A stretch of DNA of 64,000 nucleotides from Mycolicibacterium frederiksbergense (GTDB lineage: Bacteria; Actinomycetota; Actinomycetes; Mycobacteriales; Mycobacteriaceae), in contig NZ_CP038799.1 of NCBI RefSeq assembly GCF_012223425.1, positions 3,038,001-3,102,000 on the forward strand, read 5' to 3'. The notes beneath the pieces were generated by a model. It was not told where the DNA came from and made no database searches. It was given only the letters and a program-made list of their open reading frames with translations. A program made the position numbers and the translations under genes. Below are positions 26,618 through 36,226 of this stretch, one piece after another (position 1 is the first letter of the stretch; each line of letters starts with the position of its first letter).

Positions 26618-27454
26618 ATGGATATCTTGAGGTGGGACAGACCGCCTCGCCTGAGCCGCCGCGCCAACGCGGTCGTAACGGGAGCGGGCAGCGGAATTGG
26701 CCGTGCCTTCGCGGTGGAGCTCGCCCGTAGAGGTGGACGAGTGGTGTGTGCCGACATCGACCCGGTGCGTGCCAAGGAGACGGTCGGGCTCGTCGTCCAA
26801 GCCGGCGGCGAGGGGCTCGACATCGCATGCGATGTCACGGACGAAGAGCAGGTCCGCGAACTCGCCGACAGCGCCGAGAAGTGGTTCGGCGCGGCAGCCA
26901 GCCTGGTGATCAACAACGCGGGCATCGGAATCGGTGGCAATGTCATCGGCGCGACGCCCAAGCGGGACTGGGAAGCGACACTTTCAGTCAACTTGTGGGG
27001 AGTGATTTACGGCTGCGAGATCTTCGTACCGCGACTTCGTGCGAAGGGCAGCGGGGGAATTATCAACGTCGCATCGGCTGCAAGTTTTGGAGCAGCGCCC
27101 CGGATGGGTGCCTATAACGTCAGCAAGGCCGGCGTGCTCTCGCTATCCGAGACTTTGGCGGCCGAGCTGAGTGGTACTGGTGTGGCGGTGACTGTACTGT
27201 GCCCGACATTTGTCAAGACCAACATCGTCGATAACCCTGGTATTGAGGAGTCGGCCGCCAAGCTGGCAACGAATTTGATGAAGTGGACCGGCGTGTCGGC
27301 GGAATCGGTGGCGCGCAAAACGTTGGACGCGAACGATCGCGGTCAGTTGCACGTCCTACCCCAAGTCGACGCGAAGATTCTCTGGTTATTTAAGCGGGCA
27401 GTGCCTGCCACGTATACCCGTGCGCTCGGTTTGGTTGAGCGAATCGCGCGCTAA
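26618..27454 (+). CDS. Short-chain dehydrogenase/reductase
   Basis: About 278 residues from ATG at 26618 (an adjacent GTG at 26615 is also possible; AAAGGA lies upstream). The classical SDR motifs are TGAGSGIG near 22-29, Asp after beta-2 (CADID, favouring NAD), INNAGIG, and the catalytic NVASAAS with YNVSK. It opens a tightly packed rightward cluster: the diiron gene follows after 31 bases, then two BVMOs and an esterase with 4-base overlaps. It likely oxidises a secondary alcohol to the ketone that the BVMOs use. Confidence 0.9.
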   Translation: MDILRWDRPPRLSRRANAVVTGAGSGIGRAFAVELARRGGRVVCADIDPVRAKETVGLVVQAGGEGLDIACDVTDEEQVRELADSAEKWFGAAASLVINNAGIGIGGNVIGATPKRDWEATLSVNLWGVIYGCEIFVPRLRAKGSGGIINVASAASFGAAPRMGAYNVSKAGVLSLSETLAAELSGTGVAVTVLCPTFVKTNIVDNPGIEESAAKLATNLMKWTGVSAESVARKTLDANDRGQLHVLPQVDAKILWLFKRAVPATYTRALGLVERIAR

Positions 27455-27485
27455 GTCATTCCAGACAAAGACAAAGGAGACTCCA

Positions 27486-28409
27486 ATGGCATTCAAATAC
27501 AGCGATATGCTCGAGACGATCAAGAATCGGCAGTGGGCGCTGGCCGACATCGATTGGGATGCGCCGGGCGCCGATAAAATCACTGATGAGCAGCGGCCCG
27601 AACTGAAGCAGTTCATGGCTGACGTGGTGTGGATAGAACACGTCGGTGCACGCGCGTTCGCCGCCATGGCGCCGAAAGCGCCGTTCGAGGCTCTAGGTGA
27701 CATCTACCGGTATTTCCATGCCGAGGAGCAGCGGCACGCCAACGCGGAGCTGGCGCTCATGCAGCGGTGGGGGATGCTCGAGGAAGGGGAAATCCCGGTG
27801 CCGAACAAGAATATTCGACTGGTCATCGAGTGGATCGACCGATACGCCGAGGCCCTCCCGCTGACGGTGATCGGAGCGGCGATCCCAGCCTTGGAGACTG
27901 CGCTCGACGGAGCATTGCTCAAGTTCCTTCTCGACGAGGTGCAGGATCCGCTCTGCGCCGAGGTCTTCAACAAGGTCAACAACGACGAATCGCGGCACTT
28001 GGCAGTGGGATTCCAGGTTCTGAACGACCTCGGCGCCAGCCCCATGCGCATTCATGCGACTCAGACGATGGGGGCGCTCATCGACCCGAGAATCCTTCTC
28101 GGCGGCGTCCTCTACGTGCCGTTGCTCACCAGGATGTTGACCAATCTCAACGCCATGGGATTGTCGGAGGAGAAGCTCTACAACGCGGTGATGCGGTACG
28201 AGAACGTCGGAGATCGTAGTGAGTTCACGCGCCGCGTTCCGGGCTACCACATCTTGAAGGCTCACATGTCCGCCAGCATCAAGCGTTCTCAGCCATTGCA
28301 TTTCATTTCGCAGCGGCTGGGTACCGCGATCGACCACTTCCCCACCGAGGTGCTCGGTAAGTCACCGACGTGGACAGAAGAGCTGACCTACGAACCGGTG
28401 GCCAGATGA
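27486..28409 (+). CDS. Ferritin-like diiron protein, probable oxygenase or reductase component
   Basis: A 307-residue helical protein from ATG at 27486 with AAAGGAGA just upstream. Candidate iron ligands fall on four helices: Glu51 (WIEHVGARAF), Glu80/81 with His84 (HAEEQRH), Glu137 (ALETALDG) and Glu168 with His171 (NNDESRHLA). Two E-x-x-H motifs and two further Glu residues are the pattern of ferritin-like diiron oxidases. Its stop codon overlaps the first BVMO start. Its place between an alcohol dehydrogenase and BVMOs suggests a hydroxylation or desaturation step, but no reductase partner is adjacent. The chemistry is inferred. Confidence 0.8.
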   Translation: MAFKYSDMLETIKNRQWALADIDWDAPGADKITDEQRPELKQFMADVVWIEHVGARAFAAMAPKAPFEALGDIYRYFHAEEQRHANAELALMQRWGMLEEGEIPVPNKNIRLVIEWIDRYAEALPLTVIGAAIPALETALDGALLKFLLDEVQDPLCAEVFNKVNNDESRHLAVGFQVLNDLGASPMRIHATQTMGALIDPRILLGGVLYVPLLTRMLTNLNAMGLSEEKLYNAVMRYENVGDRSEFTRRVPGYHILKAHMSASIKRSQPLHFISQRLGTAIDHFPTEVLGKSPTWTEELTYEPVAR

Positions 28410-30076
28410 GCGACACCACGACCGTCTTGATCGTCGGTGCGGGTTTCGCCGGCCTGGGAACCGCAATCCGGTTGCTACAACAGGGTATCGACGATTTCGT
28501 TGTCCTTGAACGTGCCGACGAGGTGGGTGGTACCTGGCGGGACAACACCTATCCCGGCGCGGCGTGCGACATCCCGTCGCTGCTCTATTCCTACGGGTTC
28601 GAGCAAAATCCGGACTGGTCCCGCGCGTATTCGGGCAGCGCCGAGATCCTCGGCTACATCAAGACGATGGTCGACAAGTACTCGCTGTCGCGTTTCATCC
28701 GGTTCGGAGTGAACGTCACCGGTCTGGAGTTCGACGAGGAAAGCGCACTGTGGACGGCGCAGACAGCTGACGGCTCGCAGTTCACGGCGCGCACCGCAGT
28801 GATGGCCAGTGGGCCGCTGGCGAATGCGAGCCTGCCGGACATCCGCGGACTGGACACCTTCGATGGTCACAAGATCCACAGTGCGCGTTGGGATCACGAC
28901 TACGACATGAGCGACAAACGTGTCGCCGTGATCGGCACCGGAGCCAGCGCTGTTCAGATCATTCCCGAACTGGTGAAGACTGCGCGGTCGGTCAAGGTCT
29001 TCCAACGCACCCCCGGCTGGGTCCTCCCTCGGCCCGACTTCTCCCATCCGCAGTGGGTGCGGACGGCGTTTCGTCGCTTGCCTCGCGTGCAGAACGTCGG
29101 ACGGCAGGCGTGGTTTTGGGGCCACGAGCTCATGGCCGTCGGCATGGTCTGGGATACCCCGGTCACCACTGGCATCCAGCTACTGGCGAAGGCGAATTTG
29201 CGGAGGCAGGTATCGGATACTTGGCTCAGGCGCCAGCTGACGCCGAACTTCCGTGCCGGCTGCAAACGGATGCTGATGAGCAGCGATTACTACCCCGCTC
29301 TTCAGCGCGACAACTGCAAGCTCGTCTCATGGCCGATCGCGACCCTGTCGCCGAATGGCATACGGACCGCAGATGGCATCGAACACGAACTGGACTGCAT
29401 CGTCTTCGCCACCGGCTTCGATGTATGCAAGGCTGGCACACCTTTTCCCATCCGAGGCGCGCATGGTCGTGAGCTCTCCGACGAGTGGTCCCAGGGCGCC
29501 TATGCGTACCGGAGCGTCACCGTCGCAGGCTATCCCAATCTTTTCTTCACCTTCGGACCAAATTCAGGGCCCGGCCATAACTCGGCCCTCGTGTACATGG
29601 AGGCCGAGATCAACTACATCGTCAAAGCCATCGGCGCGATCATCGCGAATGATCTCAGTACGCTCGAGGTCCGCGAAGATCGGCAAAATAATTACCACGG
29701 CGAGGTACAGCAGCGGTTGGGAAGTACGACTTGGAATTCGGGTTGCAAGAGCTGGTACCTCACGAATGACGGATACAACGGCACCATGTACCCCGGTTTC
29801 GCCACCCAGTTCAAGCGCGCACTGTCCAAGGTCGACATGGGTGATTATGTAACGACCCCGACAACCGCACGAACTGAGCACCACCCAACCGAACACGCCC
29901 AAAACGGCTCGAATGTGGCCAAGGTTGCCCAGGGCCGCAAGGCCAAGGTAGCCCAGGGCCGAAAAAGCGCAGGCGCCCTGCCAACGCGGTCTGACGTCAA
30001 AGCCGACATCCTGGACGTGGGCGTCGGGAAGGTACCGCCTAAGCGCGCAGCCTCGAGAGTGAGGAAAGACGCTTGA
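28406..30076 (+). CDS. Baeyer-Villiger-type flavin monooxygenase with a basic C-terminal tail
   Basis: A 556-residue class B flavoprotein monooxygenase. FAD-binding GAGFAG at 11-16, the type I BVMO fingerprint F-x-G-x-x-x-H-x-x-x-W-D at 152-163, the NADPH-binding GTGASA at 177-182, and a C-terminal WNSGCKSWYL. ATG at 28406 overlaps the diiron gene stop (ATGA). After the catalytic domain comes an unusual Lys/Arg/Ala-rich tail of about 60 residues with two copies of KVAQGRK, absent from the other BVMOs here. The enzyme inserts oxygen next to a carbonyl, giving an ester or lactone. Confidence 0.92.
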   Translation: MSDTTTVLIVGAGFAGLGTAIRLLQQGIDDFVVLERADEVGGTWRDNTYPGAACDIPSLLYSYGFEQNPDWSRAYSGSAEILGYIKTMVDKYSLSRFIRFGVNVTGLEFDEESALWTAQTADGSQFTARTAVMASGPLANASLPDIRGLDTFDGHKIHSARWDHDYDMSDKRVAVIGTGASAVQIIPELVKTARSVKVFQRTPGWVLPRPDFSHPQWVRTAFRRLPRVQNVGRQAWFWGHELMAVGMVWDTPVTTGIQLLAKANLRRQVSDTWLRRQLTPNFRAGCKRMLMSSDYYPALQRDNCKLVSWPIATLSPNGIRTADGIEHELDCIVFATGFDVCKAGTPFPIRGAHGRELSDEWSQGAYAYRSVTVAGYPNLFFTFGPNSGPGHNSALVYMEAEINYIVKAIGAIIANDLSTLEVREDRQNNYHGEVQQRLGSTTWNSGCKSWYLTNDGYNGTMYPGFATQFKRALSKVDMGDYVTTPTTARTEHHPTEHAQNGSNVAKVAQGRKAKVAQGRKSAGALPTRSDVKADILDVGVGKVPPKRAASRVRKDA

Positions 30077-31662
30077 GTGTCCATGTTGCGGGCGACGAGA
30101 ATGCCCCCACCTCCGGAGCCCCTACGTACGAGGTCCCCACCCACGAGATATTGGTCATCGGAGCTGGATTCTCCGGGATCGGAGTGGGCATCAAGCTGCT
30201 GAAGGAAGGTTTCTCGGACTTCCTCATCGTTGATGAGGCCCAAGGGGTGGGTGGAACCTGGTACTGGAATACCTACCCGGGGATTGCAGTAGACATTCCG
30301 TCATATAGTTACCAATTCTCCTTTGAGAAACGCCCGTCGTGGTCCCGTACCTATGCGCCGGGGATCGAACTGAAGAACTACGCGAAGCATTGCGTGAAAA
30401 AATATGGCCTCGCGTCGCGCATCCGCTTCGGAGTCACGGTTGTGAGGGCTGAGTTCGACGAAGAATCGACATTGTGGCGTTTGTTTACCTCGACGGACGA
30501 GGAACTGACAGCGAGGTTCGTCATCAATGCCTCCGGGGTTCTCACGCGACCAAAATCGCCGGACATACCGGGGGTCGGGGACTTCGGCGGGGTCACGATG
30601 CACACGTCGCGCTGGGACCACCAGCAGACCCTCACCGGAAAGAGGGTCGCCGTCATCGGGACGGGCGCCTCGGCGGTGCAACTGATCCCCTCGATAGCCA
30701 AGGACGTGGACACACTCACCGTCTTTCAGCGCACCCCGATATGGTGTCTGCCGAAATTCGACTTCGCGGTGCCCCGCCCGCTGAGTGCTCTTCTCCGGCT
30801 CGCACCCGGAGCGCAGATCGCCGCGCGGGGAGCCAGCCAGGCCTTTGTCGAACTCACCTTTCCCGTCGCAGCGCACTTCCATACCGCCATACCGCTGGCG
30901 TCGGCGATCGAGCGTGCAGCGATCAGCTATATGCGTCGGCAGGTCACCGACCCGGTCGTTCGGGAGAAGCTGACGCCGCGTTACGCGCTGGGCTGCAAGC
31001 GACCAAGCTTTCACAACGAATATTTGAAGACGTTCAACCGCGAGAACGTCCTTCTTGAAACCAACCCCATCACCCGGGTGGATGAGACCGCGGTAATTAC
31101 GGCCGATGGCGTCAGACACGAGATCGACGTGCTCGTCCTGGCAACGGGATTCAAGGTCATGGAATCGGACAGCATGCCCACCTACTCGCTCAGAGGTGTC
31201 GCCGGCCGAGACCAGGCACAGTGGTGGGACGAGAACCGACTCCAGGCATATGAGGGAGTCAGCGTGCCAGGATTCCCGAACCATTTCTCAGTGTTTGGCC
31301 CGTACGGATACAACGGGTCGTCCTACTTCGCACTCATCGAGGCACAGGCGGGTCACATTCTCCGTTGCCTCCGGCATGCCAGGACGGCCGACTCGAACTA
31401 CGTCGAGGTACGCGAGGAGGCGAATCAACGCTTCTTCGCGGAGATGCTGGCACGGCGGCATACGCAGGTCTTCTGGCAGGACAGCTGCGCGGGCGCGAAC
31501 AGCTATTACTTCGACAAGCATGGGGACGTGCCTCTGCGTCCCACGACGACGGTCGAGTCGATCTGGCGCAGTCGACGATTCGACTTGGCCGACTACCGTT
31601 TCGAACGGCGACCGGCGAAAAAGGCGGACACTGCCCCACAGAAGGTGGACACCGCCGGATGA
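30073..31662 (+). CDS. Baeyer-Villiger-type flavin monooxygenase
   Basis: A 529-residue monooxygenase, starting at TTG 30073, which overlaps the previous stop (TTGA). FAD motif GAGFSG at 30-35, BVMO fingerprint FGGVTMHTSRWD at 171-182 and GTGASA at 196-201. GxWYWNTYPG and GCKRPSFHNEYLKTFNRENV are typical of BVMOs acting on small or cyclic ketones. The esterase gene starts within its stop codon. Two BVMOs followed by an esterase fits ketone to ester to acid plus alcohol. Confidence 0.92.
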   Translation: MSVHVAGDENAPTSGAPTYEVPTHEILVIGAGFSGIGVGIKLLKEGFSDFLIVDEAQGVGGTWYWNTYPGIAVDIPSYSYQFSFEKRPSWSRTYAPGIELKNYAKHCVKKYGLASRIRFGVTVVRAEFDEESTLWRLFTSTDEELTARFVINASGVLTRPKSPDIPGVGDFGGVTMHTSRWDHQQTLTGKRVAVIGTGASAVQLIPSIAKDVDTLTVFQRTPIWCLPKFDFAVPRPLSALLRLAPGAQIAARGASQAFVELTFPVAAHFHTAIPLASAIERAAISYMRRQVTDPVVREKLTPRYALGCKRPSFHNEYLKTFNRENVLLETNPITRVDETAVITADGVRHEIDVLVLATGFKVMESDSMPTYSLRGVAGRDQAQWWDENRLQAYEGVSVPGFPNHFSVFGPYGYNGSSYFALIEAQAGHILRCLRHARTADSNYVEVREEANQRFFAEMLARRHTQVFWQDSCAGANSYYFDKHGDVPLRPTTTVESIWRSRRFDLADYRFERRPAKKADTAPQKVDTAG

Positions 31663-32621
31663 GTTCACCTGCCAGGCCGAATCCGAGCATGGCGAGCCAC
31701 CTGGTCGCGGCAACGGCGCGAGGCGTTCTTCGACCTCTCACGCAAGTGATTCCGGCCAACGACCATGGCTTCGCGGTCATGGACCGCGTGCTACGGGGAA
31801 CACTCGTGGTGTCGCGGCCAAGGCGCGCAATCAGTGTCGAGAAGGTAGACACGCCCTTCGCCGGTGAACGTGTGCGAGGCGACTGGGTCAAGGCGGCCAA
31901 CGTGGCCTCGGATGCTCCGCCGATTCTTTATATACACGGCGGCGCATTTTCTATGTGCTCTCCCGAGACCCACCGTGGCCTCATCAGCGAACTGTCCGCG
32001 GCCGCCCGCAGGCCGGTATTTGCCGTGCGCTATCGATTGGTCCCGAAATATCCCTTCCCGGCGGCCGCAGATGATGCACTGATCGCCTATCGATGGTTGA
32101 CAGAGGGAAGCGCGATCACCGCGTCTTCTGGCACGGTGGCGCTCGCCGGCGATTCCGCAGGCGGCCAGCTTGCTGCGGCGACGGCGCTTGGCGCTCGGGA
32201 ACATCGACTGCCGACGCCGGATGCCATGCTGCTGATGTCGCCGGTGCTGGATTTGACATGCCAACTCGCGATGGACCGTGATCTGCGCAGACGGGACCCC
32301 TTTGCGTCCGCCATCTCTGCGTCGAGAACAATTGGTCTGTACGTGGCGGGCGCCGATCCAGCCGACCCGAGGATAAGCGTGCTCGATGCTGATCTCACGG
32401 ACATGCCACCAACTTTGATTCAGGTCGGCGGACGAGAGATGTTGCTCGACGACTCCAGAGTCTTTGCCAAACGTCTGCAAACTGCAGGGGTCTCCTCGCA
32501 GTTGCAAGTTTTCCGCGGCCAGATCCATGTCTTCCAGGCGATGTTTCGCCTACTGCCAGAAGCACGTGAGGCCCTCAGGCTCGGTGGCGAGTTCTTGGCT
32601 ACTTCGGCCACCGTCCGTTGA
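31659..32621 (+). CDS. Alpha/beta hydrolase of the hormone-sensitive-lipase (Lip) family
   Basis: A 320-residue esterase from ATG at 31659, overlapping the BVMO stop (ATGA). The HSL-family oxyanion motif HGGAF is at 93-97 and the nucleophile elbow GDSAGG at 164-169 (Ser166). The acid and His are expected in the DMPPTLIQVGGREMLLDDS and FRGQIHVFQ regions. It would hydrolyse the esters made by the neighbouring BVMOs. The order BVMO-lip recalls the M. tuberculosis mymA-lipR pair, a family-level comparison only. Confidence 0.9.
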   Translation: MSSPARPNPSMASHLVAATARGVLRPLTQVIPANDHGFAVMDRVLRGTLVVSRPRRAISVEKVDTPFAGERVRGDWVKAANVASDAPPILYIHGGAFSMCSPETHRGLISELSAAARRPVFAVRYRLVPKYPFPAAADDALIAYRWLTEGSAITASSGTVALAGDSAGGQLAAATALGAREHRLPTPDAMLLMSPVLDLTCQLAMDRDLRRRDPFASAISASRTIGLYVAGADPADPRISVLDADLTDMPPTLIQVGGREMLLDDSRVFAKRLQTAGVSSQLQVFRGQIHVFQAMFRLLPEAREALRLGGEFLATSATVR

Positions 32622-33597
32622 CAGCGTCCCTGCGCACGCCTTGACCACGAGGCGCCCCAGCACGAAGGTTGTATGAGCTAACGATGAAACCCGTGAAACG
32701 TGAACCAACCCAGGACAATCCCCCTGGTAACCCCTCGATCGTCATCATCGGCGCTGGCTTCGCCGGAATTACCCTTGCACTTCGCCTCAAACGCGCAGGG
32801 TTCGACAGGGTCCTCATTGTCGAAAAGGGCGATGGTGTCGGGGGAGTCTGGCGGGAGAACACCTACCCAGGGGCGGCCTGTGACGTCCCGTCGCAGTTGT
32901 ACTCGATCTCCTCGGCGCCGAATCCCAGGTGGGGTCGGCGTTACGCAGAACAAGGCGATATCCTCGCCTACCTTCGCCGCGTCGCCGACGAAAGTGGTTT
33001 GCTGTCCCTCCTTCGGACCAAAACCGAAATCGCTAAGGCGGCCTTCGATGAGCGCACGAACACATGGCGTCTGACCACGACTACCAGTCAGGAATTGGAG
33101 TGCGATGTCGTCATTTCGGCCGTGGGCCAGCTGTCCCGACCCTCAGTTCCTGATATTCCTGGAATCTCGGGCTTCGCGGGCCCGTCGTTTCATTCCGCGA
33201 ATTGGGACCACGATCTGAATCTCAGCGGCAAGCGGCTTGCGGTCGTCGGCACCGGCGCTAGTTCGGTGCAGTTCGTCCCGGTGGTCGCCGCAGGCGCTGA
33301 GCACTTGGACGTTTTCCAACGGTCAGCCCCATGGGTGCTGCCCAAATTCGACCGTCAGTACGGTGGGCGGCATCACCAACTGCTGCGCAAGTTGCCCATT
33401 CTGCGGCTCAGCGAACGTCTGATGATTTGGACGATATTCGAGTTCTTGGCGTTGGCACTCGTCGACGCGAAGCCAGTAGCGCGAGTCTTGGGAGTCATCG
33501 CCCTCCGGCACCTAGGTCGCCAGGTGTCGGATGCCCGGCTGCGTTCCCACCTGACGCCGGACTATGCGCCCGGGTGCAAGAGGATTCTGTTCTCCAG

Positions 33598-33713
33598 TGT
33601 CGGCGGACATGAAAAACTGCCCACTGGCGGACATGAAAATGCCCATTCGCGGCCAATAAGAACTGCCCACCTGCGGACACGAAAGTGCCCGTAGGCGGTC
33701 ATGAATCTGCCCA
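33598..33713 (+). repeat. Left subterminal repeat array of the IS21-family element
   Basis: About five degenerate copies of GGCGGACATGAAAA-CTGCCC occur in a row (starting near 33602, 33625, 33649, 33671 and 33693). The right end has inverted versions. Multiple end repeats are typical transposase-binding sites of IS21-family elements. Confidence 0.7.
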
Positions 33714-33813
33714 GACCTTGTCTGTGCTGCTCGGCGCGTCAGCGCCGTAGCGGCCTCTCCTGCGGTTTCGATGTCGATGCCTAGTCGAACTGAAAACCAC
33801 AGGAGAGACCTAC

Positions 33814-35331
33814 GTGAAGTCTGACGGAGAACTCATGGAAATACTCAATGCCTACGACCTGACCGGGTCCTACCGCGCTGCCGCGCAGTTGTGCGGCTGC
33901 TCGCACCACACGGTGAAGAAGGCGGTTGAAGACCGCGACGCGGGTCTGCCGCCGGCCACTCGGCGGGCCCGGATGATCGACGATTGGCGTGACGTCCTGG
34001 AAGGCTGGGTCGCGGAGTCGAAGGGAAAGATCCGCGGCGACAAAGCCCACGACAAGTTAGTCGTGCTGGGATATACCGGCACTGACCGCACCACCCGGCG
34101 AGCCCTTTCGGAAATCAAATCACAATGGCGACTGGGTAATACACGCGTGCATCGGCCCTGGATCACTGATCCTGGACTGTGGTTGCAGTACGACTTCGGC
34201 GACGGCCCTATCGTCGCCGGGCGCAAAGTGGTGCTGTTGGTGGCGTGGCTGGCCTGGAGCCGCTACCGGGTGGTGATCGCATTGCGGGACCGCACCGCAC
34301 CCAGTGTCTTCGCCGGGCTGGACCGGATCTTCCGCATCGTCGGTGGTGCCCCGACTTATCTGCTGACCGACAACGAGAAAACCGTCACCGTCGGACACAT
34401 CGCCGGGGTTCCCGTCCGCAACCGCGCCGCAGTCACCTTCGGACGCTTTTACGGCATCTCGGTACTGACCTGCGAGCCTGCCGACCCGGCCTCCAAAGGA
34501 GGGGTGGAGAACGCAGTCAAGCTCGCCAAAGCCGACATCGTGCCCACCGAAACGAACCTGCTGCCCCAGTACAGCAGCTTCGCCGAGGTGGAGGCGGCGT
34601 GCGCGCAGTTCGTCACCGACATCAATGCCCGGGTGCACCGCAGCACCGGTCGTCGCCCGGTCGAGATGCTCACCCAGGAACGCCCCGCGCTGCACGCGGT
34701 GCCCGACCTGCCGCACACCGCCGCGTTGGGGGTGACCCGCCGGGTTCCCGACAACACCCCGATGGTGACCTTCGAACACTGTCAATACTCCCTTCCGGCA
34801 ACGCTGTTGGGGCAGACGGTGTGGATCCGTCACCACGGCGGTACCGACGAAGTGGTGATCTGCGCCCTCGATGACGGCGGCCCGGTCGAAGTGGCCCGGC
34901 ACCACCGTGCCACCCCGGGCAGCCCCGCCATCGACGATGCTCATTTCCCCGCCCACCGCGACAAGGTTCCCGGTGACTACCGGATCCGGGCCCGCAACAC
35001 CGCTGAACGACTCTTCGTGGCGTTGGGGCCCGGGGCAGCCCTATGGCTCACCGAAGCGGCCGCCGTCGGCACCGAACGGATGATTCAAAAGATGGCCCAC
35101 GCCGTCGAACTGTCCGCGTTGGCCGGGCCCGCTGATGTCGACTGGGCGCTCGGCCATGCCGCGACCCATGGCCGCTTCGCGACCGGCGATCTTGATTCCA
35201 TCCTGGCCAGCAAGGGCTTGGATCCCACCCGACGCGGCGCCAGCGAAGCCACGTCCCTGGCTCAGGGCACCAAGGGTTGGGACCTGTTGGGCACCAACAT
35301 CAACGACACACCCGAAGCAGACATCGCATGA
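33814..35331 (+). CDS. istA: IS21-family transposase IstA
   Basis: A 505-residue DDE transposase from GTG at 33814, with AGGAGAG upstream. The N-terminal helix-turn-helix is GSYRAAAQLCGCSHHTVKKAVEDR. The rve/DDE core includes WLQYDFGDGPIVAGRKVVLLVAWLAWSRYR, LTDNEKTV and a Glu in SKGGVENAVKLAK. Its TGA overlaps the istB start. No internal stop or frameshift is visible. Confidence 0.93.
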   Translation: MKSDGELMEILNAYDLTGSYRAAAQLCGCSHHTVKKAVEDRDAGLPPATRRARMIDDWRDVLEGWVAESKGKIRGDKAHDKLVVLGYTGTDRTTRRALSEIKSQWRLGNTRVHRPWITDPGLWLQYDFGDGPIVAGRKVVLLVAWLAWSRYRVVIALRDRTAPSVFAGLDRIFRIVGGAPTYLLTDNEKTVTVGHIAGVPVRNRAAVTFGRFYGISVLTCEPADPASKGGVENAVKLAKADIVPTETNLLPQYSSFAEVEAACAQFVTDINARVHRSTGRRPVEMLTQERPALHAVPDLPHTAALGVTRRVPDNTPMVTFEHCQYSLPATLLGQTVWIRHHGGTDEVVICALDDGGPVEVARHHRATPGSPAIDDAHFPAHRDKVPGDYRIRARNTAERLFVALGPGAALWLTEAAAVGTERMIQKMAHAVELSALAGPADVDWALGHAATHGRFATGDLDSILASKGLDPTRRGASEATSLAQGTKGWDLLGTNINDTPEADIA

Positions 35332-36095
35332 CCACCACCACCGCGCTGCCCGCCGATGTGGAAACCCTGATGCGTGCCCTGCGGTTACCGCACGCCCGGG
35401 CCATCGCCGCCGACGTGCTGGCCACCGCCCGCGCGCAACGCTGGGACCCCACCGAAGTCCTCAAAGCGCTACTGGTCGAAGAATCGGCCGGACGGGCCCG
35501 CTCCATGCTGGCATCCCGACGCAAAGCCGCCGGCTTCCCCACCGGGAAAACCTTCGACGTGTGGGACCCGGGCACGTCGTCGATCCCGCTACCCACCCAA
35601 CAAGCGTTACAGACCTTGGAATGGGTTGGGCGCCGGGAGAACCTGGTGGTCTGCGGGCCCGCCGGCACCGGCAAAACGTTCTTCCTCGAAGCCTTGGGGC
35701 AGAAAGTCATTGAAGCCGGGATGCCGGTGGCGTGGTTCACCCTCGAACAGATCGGAGTGCTCGTCCGGGCACATCGCGCTGACGATTCCCTGGGCAAAGC
35801 CGTCGCCAAGATCGTGCGCGCTGAGCTCGTGGTGATCGATGACGTTGGACTGTTGCCGGTCGGCGCGGATGCCGCCGAAGGGCTCTACCGCATCGTCGAA
35901 GCCGCCTACGAACGCCGCTCGGTGGCGATCTCGTCAAACCTTCACCCGAGCGGATTCGACGAGCTGATGCCCAAGACGTTGGCGACCGCCACCGTGGATC
36001 GACTCCTGCACCACGCGCACCTGTGCCAAACCAGCGGCGACTCCGTGCGCCTGGCCCAAGCCCTGCACGGGAAAGGAGTCAAACCCCTGACCTAA
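35328..36095 (+). CDS. istB: IS21-family helper ATPase IstB
   Basis: A 255-residue AAA+ ATPase from ATG at 35328, overlapping istA by ATGA. Walker A is CGPAGTGKTFF and Walker B is LVVIDDVGLLP, followed by SSNLHPSGFDELMPKTLATATVDRLLHHAH, the IstB C-terminal signature. It is DnaC-like, assisting IstA in target selection. Confidence 0.93.
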   Translation: MTTTTALPADVETLMRALRLPHARAIAADVLATARAQRWDPTEVLKALLVEESAGRARSMLASRRKAAGFPTGKTFDVWDPGTSSIPLPTQQALQTLEWVGRRENLVVCGPAGTGKTFFLEALGQKVIEAGMPVAWFTLEQIGVLVRAHRADDSLGKAVAKIVRAELVVIDDVGLLPVGADAAEGLYRIVEAAYERRSVAISSNLHPSGFDELMPKTLATATVDRLLHHAHLCQTSGDSVRLAQALHGKGVKPLT

Positions 36096-36116
36096 CAACG
36101 GCCTCAACCACCGGTG

Positions 36117-36226
36117 GCGGACACACCCTCATGGGCAGATTCGTGTCCGCCACTGGGCCGTTCTTATTGGCCACCAACGGGCACTTCTCATGTCCGCCCA
36201 CGGGCAGTTTCAGCTGTCCATTGACA
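36117..36226 (-). repeat. Right subterminal repeat array of the IS21-family element
   Basis: Inverted copies of the left unit appear as GGGCAGATTCGTGTCCGCC, GGGCCGTTCTTATTGGCC, GGGCACTTCTCATGTCCGCC and GGGCAGTTTCAGCTGTCC. They end at the terminal TTGACA. Confidence 0.7.

Larger units (their letters stand above)
33598..36226 (+). mobile_element. IS21-family insertion sequence inserted in a BVMO gene
   Basis: The element is 2629 bases, running from TGTCGG to TTGACA (inverted TGTCAA), with imperfect terminal inverted repeats extending to AAACTGCCC. It is flanked by CTCCAG on both sides (33592-33597 and 36227-36232). It contains istA and istB with a 4-base overlap, and several subterminal repeats at each end. 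Both genes look intact, so it may still be mobile. Confidence 0.92.
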
